From the NCBI RefSeq assembly GCF_010435915.1, contig NZ_JAAFZH010000013.1, positions 1-64,000 of the forward strand: a stretch of DNA of 64,000 bases. The letters are read 5' to 3'. Below, one piece after another: positions 27,942 to 36,390 of the stretch. Origin of the DNA: Spirosoma terrae (lineage in GTDB: Bacteria; Bacteroidota; Bacteroidia; Cytophagales; Spirosomataceae). The translations under genes and the position numbers were made by a program. Position 1 is the first letter of the stretch, and each line of letters begins with the position of its first letter. Below the pieces are notes generated by a model, which worked only from the letters and a program-made list of their open reading frames with translations, did not search any database and was not told the origin of the DNA.

Positions 27942-28274
27942 ATGCAGACGTATTATAATCCTGAAGACCTCAAAAAATTTGGTAAGATTGGTGAGTTTCA
28001 GAAAGAACTGGCCGACAAGTTTTTTTCTTACTACGGTTCTGTTTTTGCGGAAGGTGCGTTGACCGCCCGTGAGAAATCACTGATTGCGCTGGCGGTTGCT
28101 CATGCAGTACAATGTGCGTACTGTATTGATGCCTACACGTCTGATACGCTCGAAAAAGGCTGTTCGGAAGCCGAAATGATGGAAGCTGTACACGTAGCTG
28201 CCGCCATTCGCGGAGGGGCTTCGCTGGTACACGGCGTGCAAATGATGAACAAAGCCAAAGAATTATCGATGTAA
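27942..28274 (+). CDS. Arsenosugar-associated peroxidase-like (carboxymuconolactone decarboxylase/AhpD fold) protein
   Basis: The ATG at 27942 gives 110 residues. The AhpD-like active site is present: LIALAVAHAVQCAYCIDAY with Cys58 and Cys61 in CxxC, and the later His84 region (EAVHVAAAIRGG). The sequence matches my recollection of the arsenosugar biosynthesis-associated peroxidase-like family. It probably performs thiol redox chemistry, for example protecting or reducing an arsenic intermediate; that is inference. It lies 66 nt after the SDR and 102 nt before arsS. Confidence 0.85.
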   Translation: MQTYYNPEDLKKFGKIGEFQKELADKFFSYYGSVFAEGALTAREKSLIALAVAHAVQCAYCIDAYTSDTLEKGCSEAEMMEAVHVAAAIRGGASLVHGVQMMNKAKELSM

Positions 28275-28285
28275 AATAAAGAGTA

Positions 28286-28362
28286 AAAGAGCGAATGGGT
28301 GAACGTACCTACCGGAAGACTTTTTGCCGGATGGTTTTCACGCTGTCACCCATTCGCTCTTT
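28286..28362. repeat. Long inverted repeat before arsS
   Basis: A perfect 17-nt inverted repeat (28286-28302 with 28346-28362, arm AAAGAGCGAATGGGTGA) encloses 43 nt and ends 14 nt before the arsS ATG. The arm words (gagcgaatg, cattcgctcttt) are not part of any gene. The element could fold in RNA and hide or expose the arsS ribosome-binding region, or be a dispersed intergenic palindrome. Confidence 0.7.
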
Positions 28363-28376
28363 CGCTCAATCAGCCT

Positions 28377-29423
28377 ATGAAATCACTTAAAGCCAGTGGG
28401 CATCAGTTAGCCAACGTTGACGTACAACTGCAAACGCTGCAAAGCGAGGTGGCCGATACGTTGCAATTACCCCTTTTTCATGAGAAACTTCAAACCGCTG
28501 GGCTGTTTCCATTAAGTACAATCGAACCGGCTGTTTTTCAGATAAATCTGGGGAAAATGTGCAACCAGGTTTGTCGGCATTGCCACGTCGATGCGGGTCC
28601 CGACCGGAAAGAAATCATGACCCGCGAAACGATGCAGGCATGTCTGGATGCGCTGGCCCAAACGAACATTCCGATGGTCGATCTGACGGGTGGGGCACCG
28701 GAAATGAATCCGAATTTCCGCTGGTTCGTTGAAGAGGTTCGTAAACTGGGGCGTAAGGTGATGGTACGTTGCAACCTGACGATCATCGTTGCCAACCCAA
28801 AATACAATGACCTGCCTGACTTCTTTCGGCAGCACGAGGTTGAAGTTGTTAGTTCATTGCCGTTTTATAATGCCGATAAAACCGACCGTCAGCGCGGGAA
28901 AGGGGTTTTTGAAGACTCGGTTCGGGCGCTACGTATGCTGAATGCGGTGGGCTACGGTCAGCCGGATACCGGCCTGCTATTGAACTTGGTCTATAACCCC
29001 AATGGCGCATTTCTACCTGGTCCGCAGGAAAGTTTGAAACGGCAGTTCAAACGGGTTTTGCAGGACGAATTCGGCATTCAGTTCAACGATCTCTATGCCA
29101 TCACCAACATTCCGATCAGTCGGTTTCTGGACTATCTGATTTCGTCCGGCAACTATGACGGCTACATGGAAAAACTGGTCAATGCGTTCAATCCGGTAGC
29201 CGCTGCTGGCGTCATGTGCCGGAATACCCTGTCGATTAGCTGGGATGGATTCATTTACGACTGTGATTTTAACCAGATGCTCGATTTAAAAGTAGCCAGC
29301 CCGGTCCAGCACGTACAGGACTTCGACCTGACTACCTTAAATCAGCGATCGGTGGTTATCAATCAGCATTGCTACGGTTGCACAGCTGGGGCCGGGTCGA
29401 GCTGCGGAGGCACTACCGCCTGA
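28377..29423 (+). CDS. arsS: Arsenosugar biosynthesis radical SAM protein ArsS
   Basis: The 348-residue protein carries the radical-SAM cluster motif CNQVCRHC (Cys62, Cys66, Cys69), then VDAGPDRKEIM, DLTGGAPEMNP and LLLNLVYNPNG. The C-terminal cysteine region CRN...YDCDFNQML and HCYGCTAGAGSSCGG is typical of ArsS. ArsS uses S-adenosylmethionine to transfer a 5'-deoxyadenosyl group to a methylated arsenical, the committed step to arsenosugars. Some relatives are selenoproteins; here the C-terminus has normal Cys codons. It ends 1 nt before the convergent phosphorylase gene, whose product is the expected next enzyme. Confidence 0.92.
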   Translation: MKSLKASGHQLANVDVQLQTLQSEVADTLQLPLFHEKLQTAGLFPLSTIEPAVFQINLGKMCNQVCRHCHVDAGPDRKEIMTRETMQACLDALAQTNIPMVDLTGGAPEMNPNFRWFVEEVRKLGRKVMVRCNLTIIVANPKYNDLPDFFRQHEVEVVSSLPFYNADKTDRQRGKGVFEDSVRALRMLNAVGYGQPDTGLLLNLVYNPNGAFLPGPQESLKRQFKRVLQDEFGIQFNDLYAITNIPISRFLDYLISSGNYDGYMEKLVNAFNPVAAAGVMCRNTLSISWDGFIYDCDFNQMLDLKVASPVQHVQDFDLTTLNQRSVVINQHCYGCTAGAGSSCGGTTA

Positions 29424-29424
29424 C

Positions 29425-30246
29425 CTACAGCTGACTGACCAACGTCCGCATCAGGCGAGTCAGATGGGGTTCTGCCGCACCCGCAGCCGCTATAATTTTT
29501 TGGATGTCGGCTTTTTCCAGGGTTTCCGGTATACACATATCGGTAATGACCGATACGCCAAAAACAGCCATGCCCATTTGATTGGCGACAATTACTTCCG
29601 GCACGGTCGACATGCCTACGGCATCGGCACCCCACTGGCGAAGCATCCGGTATTCAGCCCGTGTTTCGAGTTGAGGGCCTGTCACGCTGACGTAAACGCC
29701 ACGCTGGAGACGAATGCCAAGGTCTTCGGCTATAGCCAATGACTGATCGATCAGCGATTTGCTGTACGGTTCGCTCATGTCGGGAAAACGGTCACCAAAT
29801 TCGGGCGGGTTTGGCCCTACGAGCGGATTCTGAGGGAGTAACAAACTGATATGGTCGTCGATAACCATCAAATCGGTTGTTTGAAAAGCGGGATTCAGAC
29901 CACCGGCAGCGTTCGAAACCAGTAGCGTTCGAACGCCCAGCGCGTGCATAACCCGTACCGGAAACGTAATTTGCTGCATGGAATAGCCTTCATAGAAATG
30001 AAACCGTCCCTGCATCACGACTACTGGTTTGTCGCCCAGCGTACCCAGCAGCAATTTCCCGGAATGAAACTCAACCGTCGACAACGGGAAGTGAGGAATC
30101 GATTCGTAGGATAAGGTCGTCTCGATGGTTAGCTCCTGCGCCAGTGCGCCAAGGCCTGTGCCAAGAATGATCCCGATTTGCGGAGTAAGTTGCGCTTTCG
30201 ATTGAATAAACTGGGTGGTCTGCTGAACCTGTTCAAGAATGGTCAT
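29425..30246 (-). CDS. punA: Trimeric-type purine nucleoside phosphorylase
   Basis: The 273-residue protein is a class I trimeric PNP. Visible are GIILGTGLG (phosphate loop), GRFHFYEGYSMQQITFPVRVM, SNAAGGLN, GPQLETRAEYR (Glu194) and GADAVGMSTVPEVIVA. At the base-binding position the sequence reads VSVITDMC, so Asp236 aligns with human Asn243. Asp at this site favours 6-aminopurines (adenine), as in MTAP. In an arsenosugar pathway, a phosphorylase must remove adenine from the ArsS product, so its position tail-to-tail with arsS fits. A general salvage role is equally possible. Confidence 0.9.
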   Translation of the reverse strand: MTILEQVQQTTQFIQSKAQLTPQIGIILGTGLGALAQELTIETTLSYESIPHFPLSTVEFHSGKLLLGTLGDKPVVVMQGRFHFYEGYSMQQITFPVRVMHALGVRTLLVSNAAGGLNPAFQTTDLMVIDDHISLLLPQNPLVGPNPPEFGDRFPDMSEPYSKSLIDQSLAIAEDLGIRLQRGVYVSVTGPQLETRAEYRMLRQWGADAVGMSTVPEVIVANQMGMAVFGVSVITDMCIPETLEKADIQKIIAAAGAAEPHLTRLMRTLVSQL

Positions 30247-30342
30247 AAACGATGTTAGGATATCTTTTTCGCAAGATAATTGTTAAGAATTAATCACACG
30301 ATTTCAGTAACCGATTGTTCGCTTGTTTCGTTATTAGTAGTC

Positions 30343-30945
30343 ATGGCACCAGAGCAACTGATTGTTTTTGTCAAAAATCCCATTCCCGGCCAGGTCAAAA
30401 CCCGCATCGCCCGAACGGTGGGAGACGCCAAAGCGCTCGAGGTGTATCAACATCTGCTGGCTTATACTCAAAAGCTGGCATCTGAGTTTACAGGGCATTG
30501 TGCCGTCTATTACGGTGATTTTGTGAATGCTGATGACGGGTGGAATTCGTTTGTTAAGTATCAGCAAGTGGGTGTAGATTTGGGTGAGCGTATGCAGAAT
30601 GCGTTTGACGAACAATTTCGGGCGGGAGTCGGGAAAGTGGTTATTATTGGCAGCGACTGTTTTGATTTAACGTCCAGCCATATCCACAATGCGTTTGCCG
30701 CCCTCGATACCGTAGATGTGGTGATTGGCCCAGCCACCGACGGCGGGTATTACCTGTTAGGGATGAATCAGCTTCAGCCTTTTTTATTTCAGAATATGCC
30801 CTGGAGCCAACCCGAACTCAGACAGCTGACCGAATTGGCTATTTTACAGCATAGCTTAACATATGCCCAGCTTGACGAGCTAACCGACATCGACGAATGG
30901 CCTGATTATGAAGCTTATGTCCAGAAAACAGGTCAGCCATTATGA
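30343..30945 (+). CDS. DUF2064/TIGR04282-type glycosyltransferase (arsenosugar-associated)
   Basis: The ATG at 30343 gives 200 residues: LIVFVKNPIPGQVKTRIA at the start, GVDLGERM, VVIIGSDCFDL and VIGPATDGGYYLLGM. These are signatures of the DUF2064 nucleotidyl/glycosyl-transferase family named TIGR04282, which co-occurs with arsenosugar genes. An upstream in-frame start at 30280 adds an unlikely hydrophobic tail. The gene is divergent from punA (96 nt). The exact donor is not known. Confidence 0.83.
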   Translation: MAPEQLIVFVKNPIPGQVKTRIARTVGDAKALEVYQHLLAYTQKLASEFTGHCAVYYGDFVNADDGWNSFVKYQQVGVDLGERMQNAFDEQFRAGVGKVVIIGSDCFDLTSSHIHNAFAALDTVDVVIGPATDGGYYLLGMNQLQPFLFQNMPWSQPELRQLTELAILQHSLTYAQLDELTDIDEWPDYEAYVQKTGQPL

Positions 30946-30985
30946 TACGTAACCTATATTTTTCGTTTTTACTGCCACGCTACGT

Positions 30986-31678
30986 TTGAATCAGCCAACT
31001 ATTGTCGTTATCATACCTGCCTTCAACGAGGAAAATTCAGTTGGGAAGGTAATCCGTGACATACCCGCCGAGCTAGTACAGGAAATTATTGTCGTTAACA
31101 ACAACTCCAACGATCAGACCGCTATTGAAGCCTCCCGCGCTGGCGCTACCGTACTCGACGAGCCGGTTCAAGGATATGGCCGGGCGTGTTTACGGGGCAT
31201 TGCGTACGCAAAACAACGCCAGCCTACGCCCGACATCGTTGTTTTTTTGGATGCTGATTACTCCGATTTTCCGGCTGAAATGCCCCGTGTTATTGCCCCA
31301 ATTCAGGAACAAACCGCTGATTTAGTGATTGGGTCGCGCGCATTAGGTAACCGGCAGCGGGGTTCCATGACACCCCAACAGCTCTTCGGTAACTGGCTGG
31401 CTACCTGGCTGCTACGTTGGCTGTATGGCGTTCGTTTCACGGATTTAGGCCCTTTTCGTGCCATTCGGTTTGATACGTTGTTGGCCCTGAACATGCAGGA
31501 TAAGACGTATGGCTGGACCGTTGAAATGCAGTTAAAAGCGGCCAAGCTGCGCTGCAAAACAACCGAAGTGCCCGTGAGTTATCGAAAACGGATTGGCCAT
31601 TCAAAAATTTCGGGCACGATTAAAGGGACAATACTGGCGGGCTATAAAATCCTGACAACCATCTTTAAATACTGGTAG
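30986..31678 (+). CDS. Family 2 glycosyltransferase, dolichol-phosphate-mannose-synthase-like
   Basis: The 230-residue protein opens at TTG 30986; no ATG exists before the conserved VVIIPAFNEENSVGKVI. DXD-type motifs FLDADYSDFP and the acceptor region GSRALGNRQRGSMTPQQLFGN, then TYGWTVEMQLKAAK, are typical of polyprenyl-phosphate hexose synthases. No long C-terminal membrane domain is present. It follows the DUF2064 gene by 40 nt, so polyprenyl-linked sugar could be made here for the membrane transferase at 33273. Confidence 0.85.
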   Translation: MNQPTIVVIIPAFNEENSVGKVIRDIPAELVQEIIVVNNNSNDQTAIEASRAGATVLDEPVQGYGRACLRGIAYAKQRQPTPDIVVFLDADYSDFPAEMPRVIAPIQEQTADLVIGSRALGNRQRGSMTPQQLFGNWLATWLLRWLYGVRFTDLGPFRAIRFDTLLALNMQDKTYGWTVEMQLKAAKLRCKTTEVPVSYRKRIGHSKISGTIKGTILAGYKILTTIFKYW

Positions 31679-31719
31679 TAAGGGCGGCCTGGCGTAAACC
31701 GTGAGCAGGATTTGACATC

Positions 31720-33276
31720 ATGGAGTTATTCATTCTAGTTATTTACAACCTGTTGATTCTGCTGGTCGTCCTGTTCAGCATCGGTCAGTTGGGGCTCCTT
31801 ATTCGGTACGTATACGGTCGATGGCGTTTGAGAAATGAGCGCTTTCCGGAGACCGCTCTCGATTGGGAACAGTTGCCTTCAATCACGGTTCAATTGCCCA
31901 TCTACAACGAGTTATACGTAGTGGAACGACTGATTGATGCCATCGCTCGGCTGCGCTATCCCCAGGAAAAGCTAACGATTCAGATTCTGGACGATTCGAC
32001 GGACGACACTACGTTGTTGATTGCTAAAAAAGCAGCTGTTTATCAAAAAATAGGGCTTCCGCTGGTACACATCCGCCGACCCAACCGAGCGGGTTTTAAG
32101 GCAGGCGCACTAGCCTACGGACTCAACCTGATCGATAGCGAGTACGTAGCGATTTTCGATGCTGATTTTCTACCAGATGCGGATTTTTTACTACGTGTGT
32201 TGCCCAGTTTTACGCAGCCCGACATTGGTGTTGTTCAGACCCGATGGCTACACACCAATCAGCCCTATTCGCTGCTGACTCAGATTCAGGCTTTTGGCCT
32301 GAATGCCCACTTTCTTATTGAGCAGTATGCTCGTTATACCACCGGACTATTTTTAAATTTCAGCGGTACGGCCGGTATCTGGCGTCGCGAAGCAATACTA
32401 ACCAGTGGCGGCTGGCAAGCGGATACCCTGACCGAAGATCTGGATTTAAGTTATCGGGCACAGCTGAAGGATTGGAGAATCGTTTACCGGGTCGATGTTG
32501 GCGTCCCCGCTGAACTGCCGATTACGATGGATGCAATTAAGTCGCAGCAGTACCGATGGATGAAAGGGCCAGCCGAATGCAGTCGGAAACTCTTGGGAAA
32601 CGTATGGCAGAAATCAGGCATCTCCGTTCGAAAAAAAATACAGGCCTGTTTTCATTTATTGAATAGCTCCCTGTTAGTACTTATTCTGGGTATGGCGCTA
32701 CTGAGTCTGCCTGTTTTGTGGATTCACCACCGCCATCCCGACTGGGCAGCTATTGACCAGAAACTATCGAATCTGTTTTTGCTGGCTACCCTCATTTCAA
32801 CCCTTTTTTACGGAGTCGCTTATTACCAGACAGAGATAAAGCAAGGAATAAATACACCTCAGGCAAAAGTCAGCCTCGTTGGTCGATCCGTCCGATTTTT
32901 CTGGCTATTTCCTACCTTTATTTCCATCATGCTGGGGTTGTCGTTACATAACAGTATAGCTGTACTGGAAGGTCTTCTTGGGAAAAAAACGCCTTTCGTC
33001 CGTACGCCAAAATTCAATAGTATGGCATCGCCTGTCGACTGGACTAGTAATGTTTACATAAAGAAAACGTTTCCTAAATCTATTTGGGGAGAAATTGGGC
33101 TTGGGTTGTATTTTCTGGCAGGAATCGGTCTGGGGGCATATCTAGGCGACTATTCACTGGTTGTTTTCCATAGTTTGCTGGTCATTGGGTATAGCCTGGT
33201 TGTTAGTTATACACTCGCGCATAGCTGGACTCAGGAAACGAACGTAGCACCGAACGTGACTGTTCTACAGCCATGA
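31720..33276 (+). CDS. Cellulose-synthase-like processive family 2 glycosyltransferase
   Basis: The 518-residue protein has an N-terminal membrane helix (about 4-30), a GT-A domain with PIYNELYVVERLIDA, LDDSTDDT, IFDADFLPD, TEDLDLSYR and QQYRWMKG (the QxxRW motif), then about four membrane helices. All catalytic signatures of membrane GT2 enzymes such as CslA/ceramide-glucosyltransferase relatives are present. The product could be a glycolipid or short polymer. It overlaps the next gene by 4 nt. Confidence 0.87.
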   Translation: MELFILVIYNLLILLVVLFSIGQLGLLIRYVYGRWRLRNERFPETALDWEQLPSITVQLPIYNELYVVERLIDAIARLRYPQEKLTIQILDDSTDDTTLLIAKKAAVYQKIGLPLVHIRRPNRAGFKAGALAYGLNLIDSEYVAIFDADFLPDADFLLRVLPSFTQPDIGVVQTRWLHTNQPYSLLTQIQAFGLNAHFLIEQYARYTTGLFLNFSGTAGIWRREAILTSGGWQADTLTEDLDLSYRAQLKDWRIVYRVDVGVPAELPITMDAIKSQQYRWMKGPAECSRKLLGNVWQKSGISVRKKIQACFHLLNSSLLVLILGMALLSLPVLWIHHRHPDWAAIDQKLSNLFLLATLISTLFYGVAYYQTEIKQGINTPQAKVSLVGRSVRFFWLFPTFISIMLGLSLHNSIAVLEGLLGKKTPFVRTPKFNSMASPVDWTSNVYIKKTFPKSIWGEIGLGLYFLAGIGLGAYLGDYSLVVFHSLLVIGYSLVVSYTLAHSWTQETNVAPNVTVLQP

Positions 33277-34634
33277 TTACGCCCTTCCGAATTGGCTGGC
33301 TCCTCCTTTCACTGACCTTGTATACCCTGATAGGATATGGAGTTTCCCGGCCACAATTCAACCTCCTGATTCTGTTATACGGACTTTCTTTCTGGGGCTA
33401 TGTTCGGATTACCCGGCCGCTGTGGTCCGATGCTAGCCAGCCATCGATTACAAAACCAGAACCTGACCGATTTCTGTTTCTGGCAGCCCTATTATTCCGA
33501 GTCAGTCTACTGGCAGTTGTTCCTAACCTATCCGATGACTACGTTCGATTCATCTGGGACGGACATCTGGTTGCCAACGGTTATAACCCGTATCTTTACC
33601 TACCCAGCCAGATTATTCATACGCCTTTAGCAGCAAAAGCTGGTTTAACCGACTCGTTGTATCAGGGCTTAAATTCACCTGATTACTTCACGGTTTATCC
33701 GCCCATCAATCAGGCCTTGTTTGGATTAGCCGCTTTGCTTTCGCCCCAAAATCTGCTGGGCAATCTGATCGGGCTACGTATCCCGATTCTGCTGGCAGAA
33801 CTTGGTACGTTGTGGTTGCTGATTTCGCTTCTTAGCCGGTTCGGGAAAAACCCAAACCTTGCCCTACTTTATGCTCTAAATCCGCTGGTGATTCTGGAGC
33901 TAACAGGCAATTTACATTATGAGGCTGTATTGATTTTCTTTGCACTGCTAGCGGTTTGGCTCTATCTGCAGAAACGATGGGTCGTATCCGCTTTTGCATT
34001 GGCTGCAAGCATTGGTACAAAGCTTTTGCCGCTACTCTTTTTTCCTTTACTGATTCGTTACGTAGGCTGGAAGCGGGCAATCGTGTATGAAACAATAACG
34101 TTGAGCGTAGTCGGATTGCTTTTTGTTCCGTTTATTGATCTGGACTTAGTAAAGAATGTATTCACCAGTCTGGATCTCTATTTTCAAAAGTTCGAATTCA
34201 ATGCCAGTATCTACTATTTAATTCGGGCAGTTGGTTACGTACTAACAGGGCACAGCATTATCAAAGAAGCTGGTCAATTTCTGTTTGTACTGATTGCCTT
34301 TGGAACGATTGCCATCGCTATCTGGAGCCGAGGTGAGACCTCTTCTCGTAAACTATTGACTCAATTACTCCTGACGCTGAGTCTGTACTGGTTATTATCC
34401 ACAACGGTTCACCCCTGGTATATAACGTCGCTAGTAGCGATAAGCGTGTTTACACCGTTTCGCTATCCATTTATCTGGTCGGGACTTATTATACTTTCCT
34501 ACGGAGCCTACCAAACGTACCCTTACAATGAAAATTTGCCCCTTATCGGCCTGGAATATGGATTGCTCGTTGGCTTTATAGTGTACGAATGGCAGAAGCA
34601 AAAGCCAAGTAGTCGGCTGATGAATAACGTTTAA
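33273..34634 (+). CDS. Polytopic membrane glycosyltransferase (polyprenyl-phosphate-hexose dependent, GT87/MptB-like)
   Basis: The 453-residue protein has about ten hydrophobic segments. The loop SDDYVRFIWDGHLVANGYNPY after the second or third helix contains the acidic pair typical of GT-C enzymes that use polyprenyl-phosphate sugars. YTVYPPINQALF-type residues (FTVYPPINQ) follow, and a His-Pro motif (TTVHPWYITSL) sits late. Together with the DPM-synthase-like gene at 30986 it would form a donor/transferase pair. The acceptor is unknown. Confidence 0.8.
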   Translation: MITPFRIGWLLLSLTLYTLIGYGVSRPQFNLLILLYGLSFWGYVRITRPLWSDASQPSITKPEPDRFLFLAALLFRVSLLAVVPNLSDDYVRFIWDGHLVANGYNPYLYLPSQIIHTPLAAKAGLTDSLYQGLNSPDYFTVYPPINQALFGLAALLSPQNLLGNLIGLRIPILLAELGTLWLLISLLSRFGKNPNLALLYALNPLVILELTGNLHYEAVLIFFALLAVWLYLQKRWVVSAFALAASIGTKLLPLLFFPLLIRYVGWKRAIVYETITLSVVGLLFVPFIDLDLVKNVFTSLDLYFQKFEFNASIYYLIRAVGYVLTGHSIIKEAGQFLFVLIAFGTIAIAIWSRGETSSRKLLTQLLLTLSLYWLLSTTVHPWYITSLVAISVFTPFRYPFIWSGLIILSYGAYQTYPYNENLPLIGLEYGLLVGFIVYEWQKQKPSSRLMNNV

Positions 34635-34668
34635 CCTTTGGCTTATTATGTTACTGGTCATCACTACT

Positions 34669-34920
34669 CGGATTGATCGATTGTGGAAGCGAGAATTCGA
34701 ACGCTACGGTGAACAATTAGTCAGTAATCCCGATCAGCGACAACGGTCAGACAACTTTATCAATTGGTCTTCTGAATATGATTCAGGTCTGTTGAAGGGA
34801 CGTAGCAAATTACGTCACGAAGCCTGGATGCCTACCCTCTCCTGCCCCATTCCATTATCCGTCTTGAAGGTGACCTGACCGTTGATGAGCGAGTCAATCA
34901 TATCCTTAGCAGGCTATCAT
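34669..34920 (+). pseudogene. Duplicated, frameshifted 3' fragment of the P-loop gene at 10286
   Basis: This stretch repeats 10571-10816 with only a few substitutions up to about 34899, then diverges. It lacks the Walker A half. A 5-nt insertion (a second CCATT after ctgcccc) breaks the frame after WMPTLSCPI, so the frame ends early in LSVLKVT. The fragment has no start of its own that would make sense. It is best read as a segmental duplication and decayed remnant between the glycosyltransferase and DUF5694 genes. Confidence 0.9.
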
Positions 34921-35034
34921 AATCTTTAGTAGCTGATTCGAAAAACACACAAACTTTTACGATAACAAATTAAGAAAGATTAAAAAAGGCAGGAAGCTGT
35001 AGTGTTACCTTTACTAGCTAAATTGTAAAGCCAT

Positions 35035-35850
35035 ATGTTTAAGTATCTGTCTGGTTTTTTCCTTTTCCTAGTTACCTCACTCAACGTAACGGCCCAGCCA
35101 GTTGCTTCGCCCAAAATCAAGGTATTGCTGTTGGGTAGCATTCACTTCACCCCATCGACGCAGGATGTTTACAAGAATAAAACCGTAGACGTTCAAGATG
35201 AAAAGCGTCAAGTACAAATCAAGCAGATGCTGACTCAACTGAGTCGTTTTTCGCCAAATCAAATCTGTATTGAGGTGCCCACGCAAAACCAGAGTAAGGT
35301 TGATAGCCAGTATCATCGATACCTAAACGGTCAATACAAGCTTGGCACTCATGAAGTCGATCAGATTGCTTATCCATTGGCGAAACAGCTAGGGCTCCCA
35401 ACTTTAACCTGCATCAACTATAAAGGAGCATTTGACCCCGATCCAGTTAATGAATATGCGAAAGCTAACAACCAGGAAGACATAATAGCCTCGCTGGAAA
35501 AGTTTGCCAGTAGTACAATAGCTGGCGTAGTTGCTGTTCAACAAAAGCAGTCTATATCTGAGTTATATCGATTTATAAACTCCAACGATGAATTGACTAA
35601 GAATGCAGCTATCTACTCTGACTATCTGGTACGAATCGGGCAGGGCGACAAGTACCCTGGCACTGATTTAGTAGCAGGCTGGTACAACACGAATCTACAT
35701 ATTTACACCAACATCTTACGGGCGATTCATCCTGGCGATAAAGCCATTATGGTTTTATTTGGCTACGGTCATATTCCTATTCTAAAACACCTCTTCGAAT
35801 CGAACCCCAAATTTGAGGTAGTTGACGTAAACGATGTGCTGAAGGAATAA
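35035..35850 (+). CDS. DUF5694 domain secreted protein (TraB/GumN-like)
   Basis: The 271-residue protein has a signal peptide (MFKYLSGFFLFLVTSLNVTAQ). The core IKVLLLGSIHFTPSTQDV, then SPNQICIEVPTQ and a late VLFGYGHIPILKHLFE match the DUF5694 family, related to TraB/GumN/PrgY proteins by the GxxH, E and GxGH-type residues. These are suspected metal-dependent hydrolases. It stands alone between the duplicated fragment and the toxin-antitoxin pair. Confidence 0.8.
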   Translation: MFKYLSGFFLFLVTSLNVTAQPVASPKIKVLLLGSIHFTPSTQDVYKNKTVDVQDEKRQVQIKQMLTQLSRFSPNQICIEVPTQNQSKVDSQYHRYLNGQYKLGTHEVDQIAYPLAKQLGLPTLTCINYKGAFDPDPVNEYAKANNQEDIIASLEKFASSTIAGVVAVQQKQSISELYRFINSNDELTKNAAIYSDYLVRIGQGDKYPGTDLVAGWYNTNLHIYTNILRAIHPGDKAIMVLFGYGHIPILKHLFESNPKFEVVDVNDVLKE

Positions 35851-36048
35851 GCAATGCCATTAGCTGAATCAGGTTCTTCTATAAATCTGGTGGTGAGTGG
35901 TTTCAACTATTACCGTGGCGAGTGTTTCAACGCTTATAAATAGGAAACAGAAGACATCCCAAATTCTGAGTGAAGGCAAAAATTAGTGATAGGCAACAAG
36001 TCAATCAGACTATTAGCGCATTACAACAGGGAGATTTCTCGATGACGA

Positions 36049-36390
36049 TTAACTAATACTGCCTAATAACGCTTCTATTTCCAACTTAAGGACCGGCAAA
36101 TTTTTGACAATAACACTCCAAACCACAAACTCATCCACAGCGTCATAAGCATGTATAATTCTATTCCTTAAATCAACAATGCGCCGACCATTGGAAATAG
36201 CAATAGTCGATTCAACCTTCGGGATACGACTTGTTGCTTCACCAATAATTTCTAGCTCTCGTTCAATAGCACGCTGAATTGTAATACTGTTTTGATAGAC
36301 AATAAAATCCCGTTGGTAGTTTAGATGAACATCTATATGTCTGATCGCTTCCAGAATATCGATTAACCATTTAGGAATCTCATCATTCAT
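36049..36390 (-). CDS. hepT: HepT-like HEPN ribonuclease toxin (DUF86)
   Basis: The 113-residue all-helical protein carries the HEPN active site RNRIIHAY (Arg75 to Tyr82), an exact RX4HXY match. The final Tyr is the residue that MntA-type antitoxins AMPylate in this family. IGEATSRIP before it is also typical. The protein is expected to cleave RNA when free. It overlaps the nucleotidyltransferase gene by 8 nt and follows it. Confidence 0.92.
   Translation of the reverse strand: MNDEIPKWLIDILEAIRHIDVHLNYQRDFIVYQNSITIQRAIERELEIIGEATSRIPKVESTIAISNGRRIVDLRNRIIHAYDAVDEFVVWSVIVKNLPVLKLEIEALLGSIS

Noticed and set aside
28377..29423. ArsS as a selenoprotein with an in-frame TGA as Sec
   Set aside because: The C-terminal CTAGAGSSCGG uses normal Cys codons and the TGA at the end is followed immediately by the convergent gene. 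No SECIS-like structure was needed to explain the frame.
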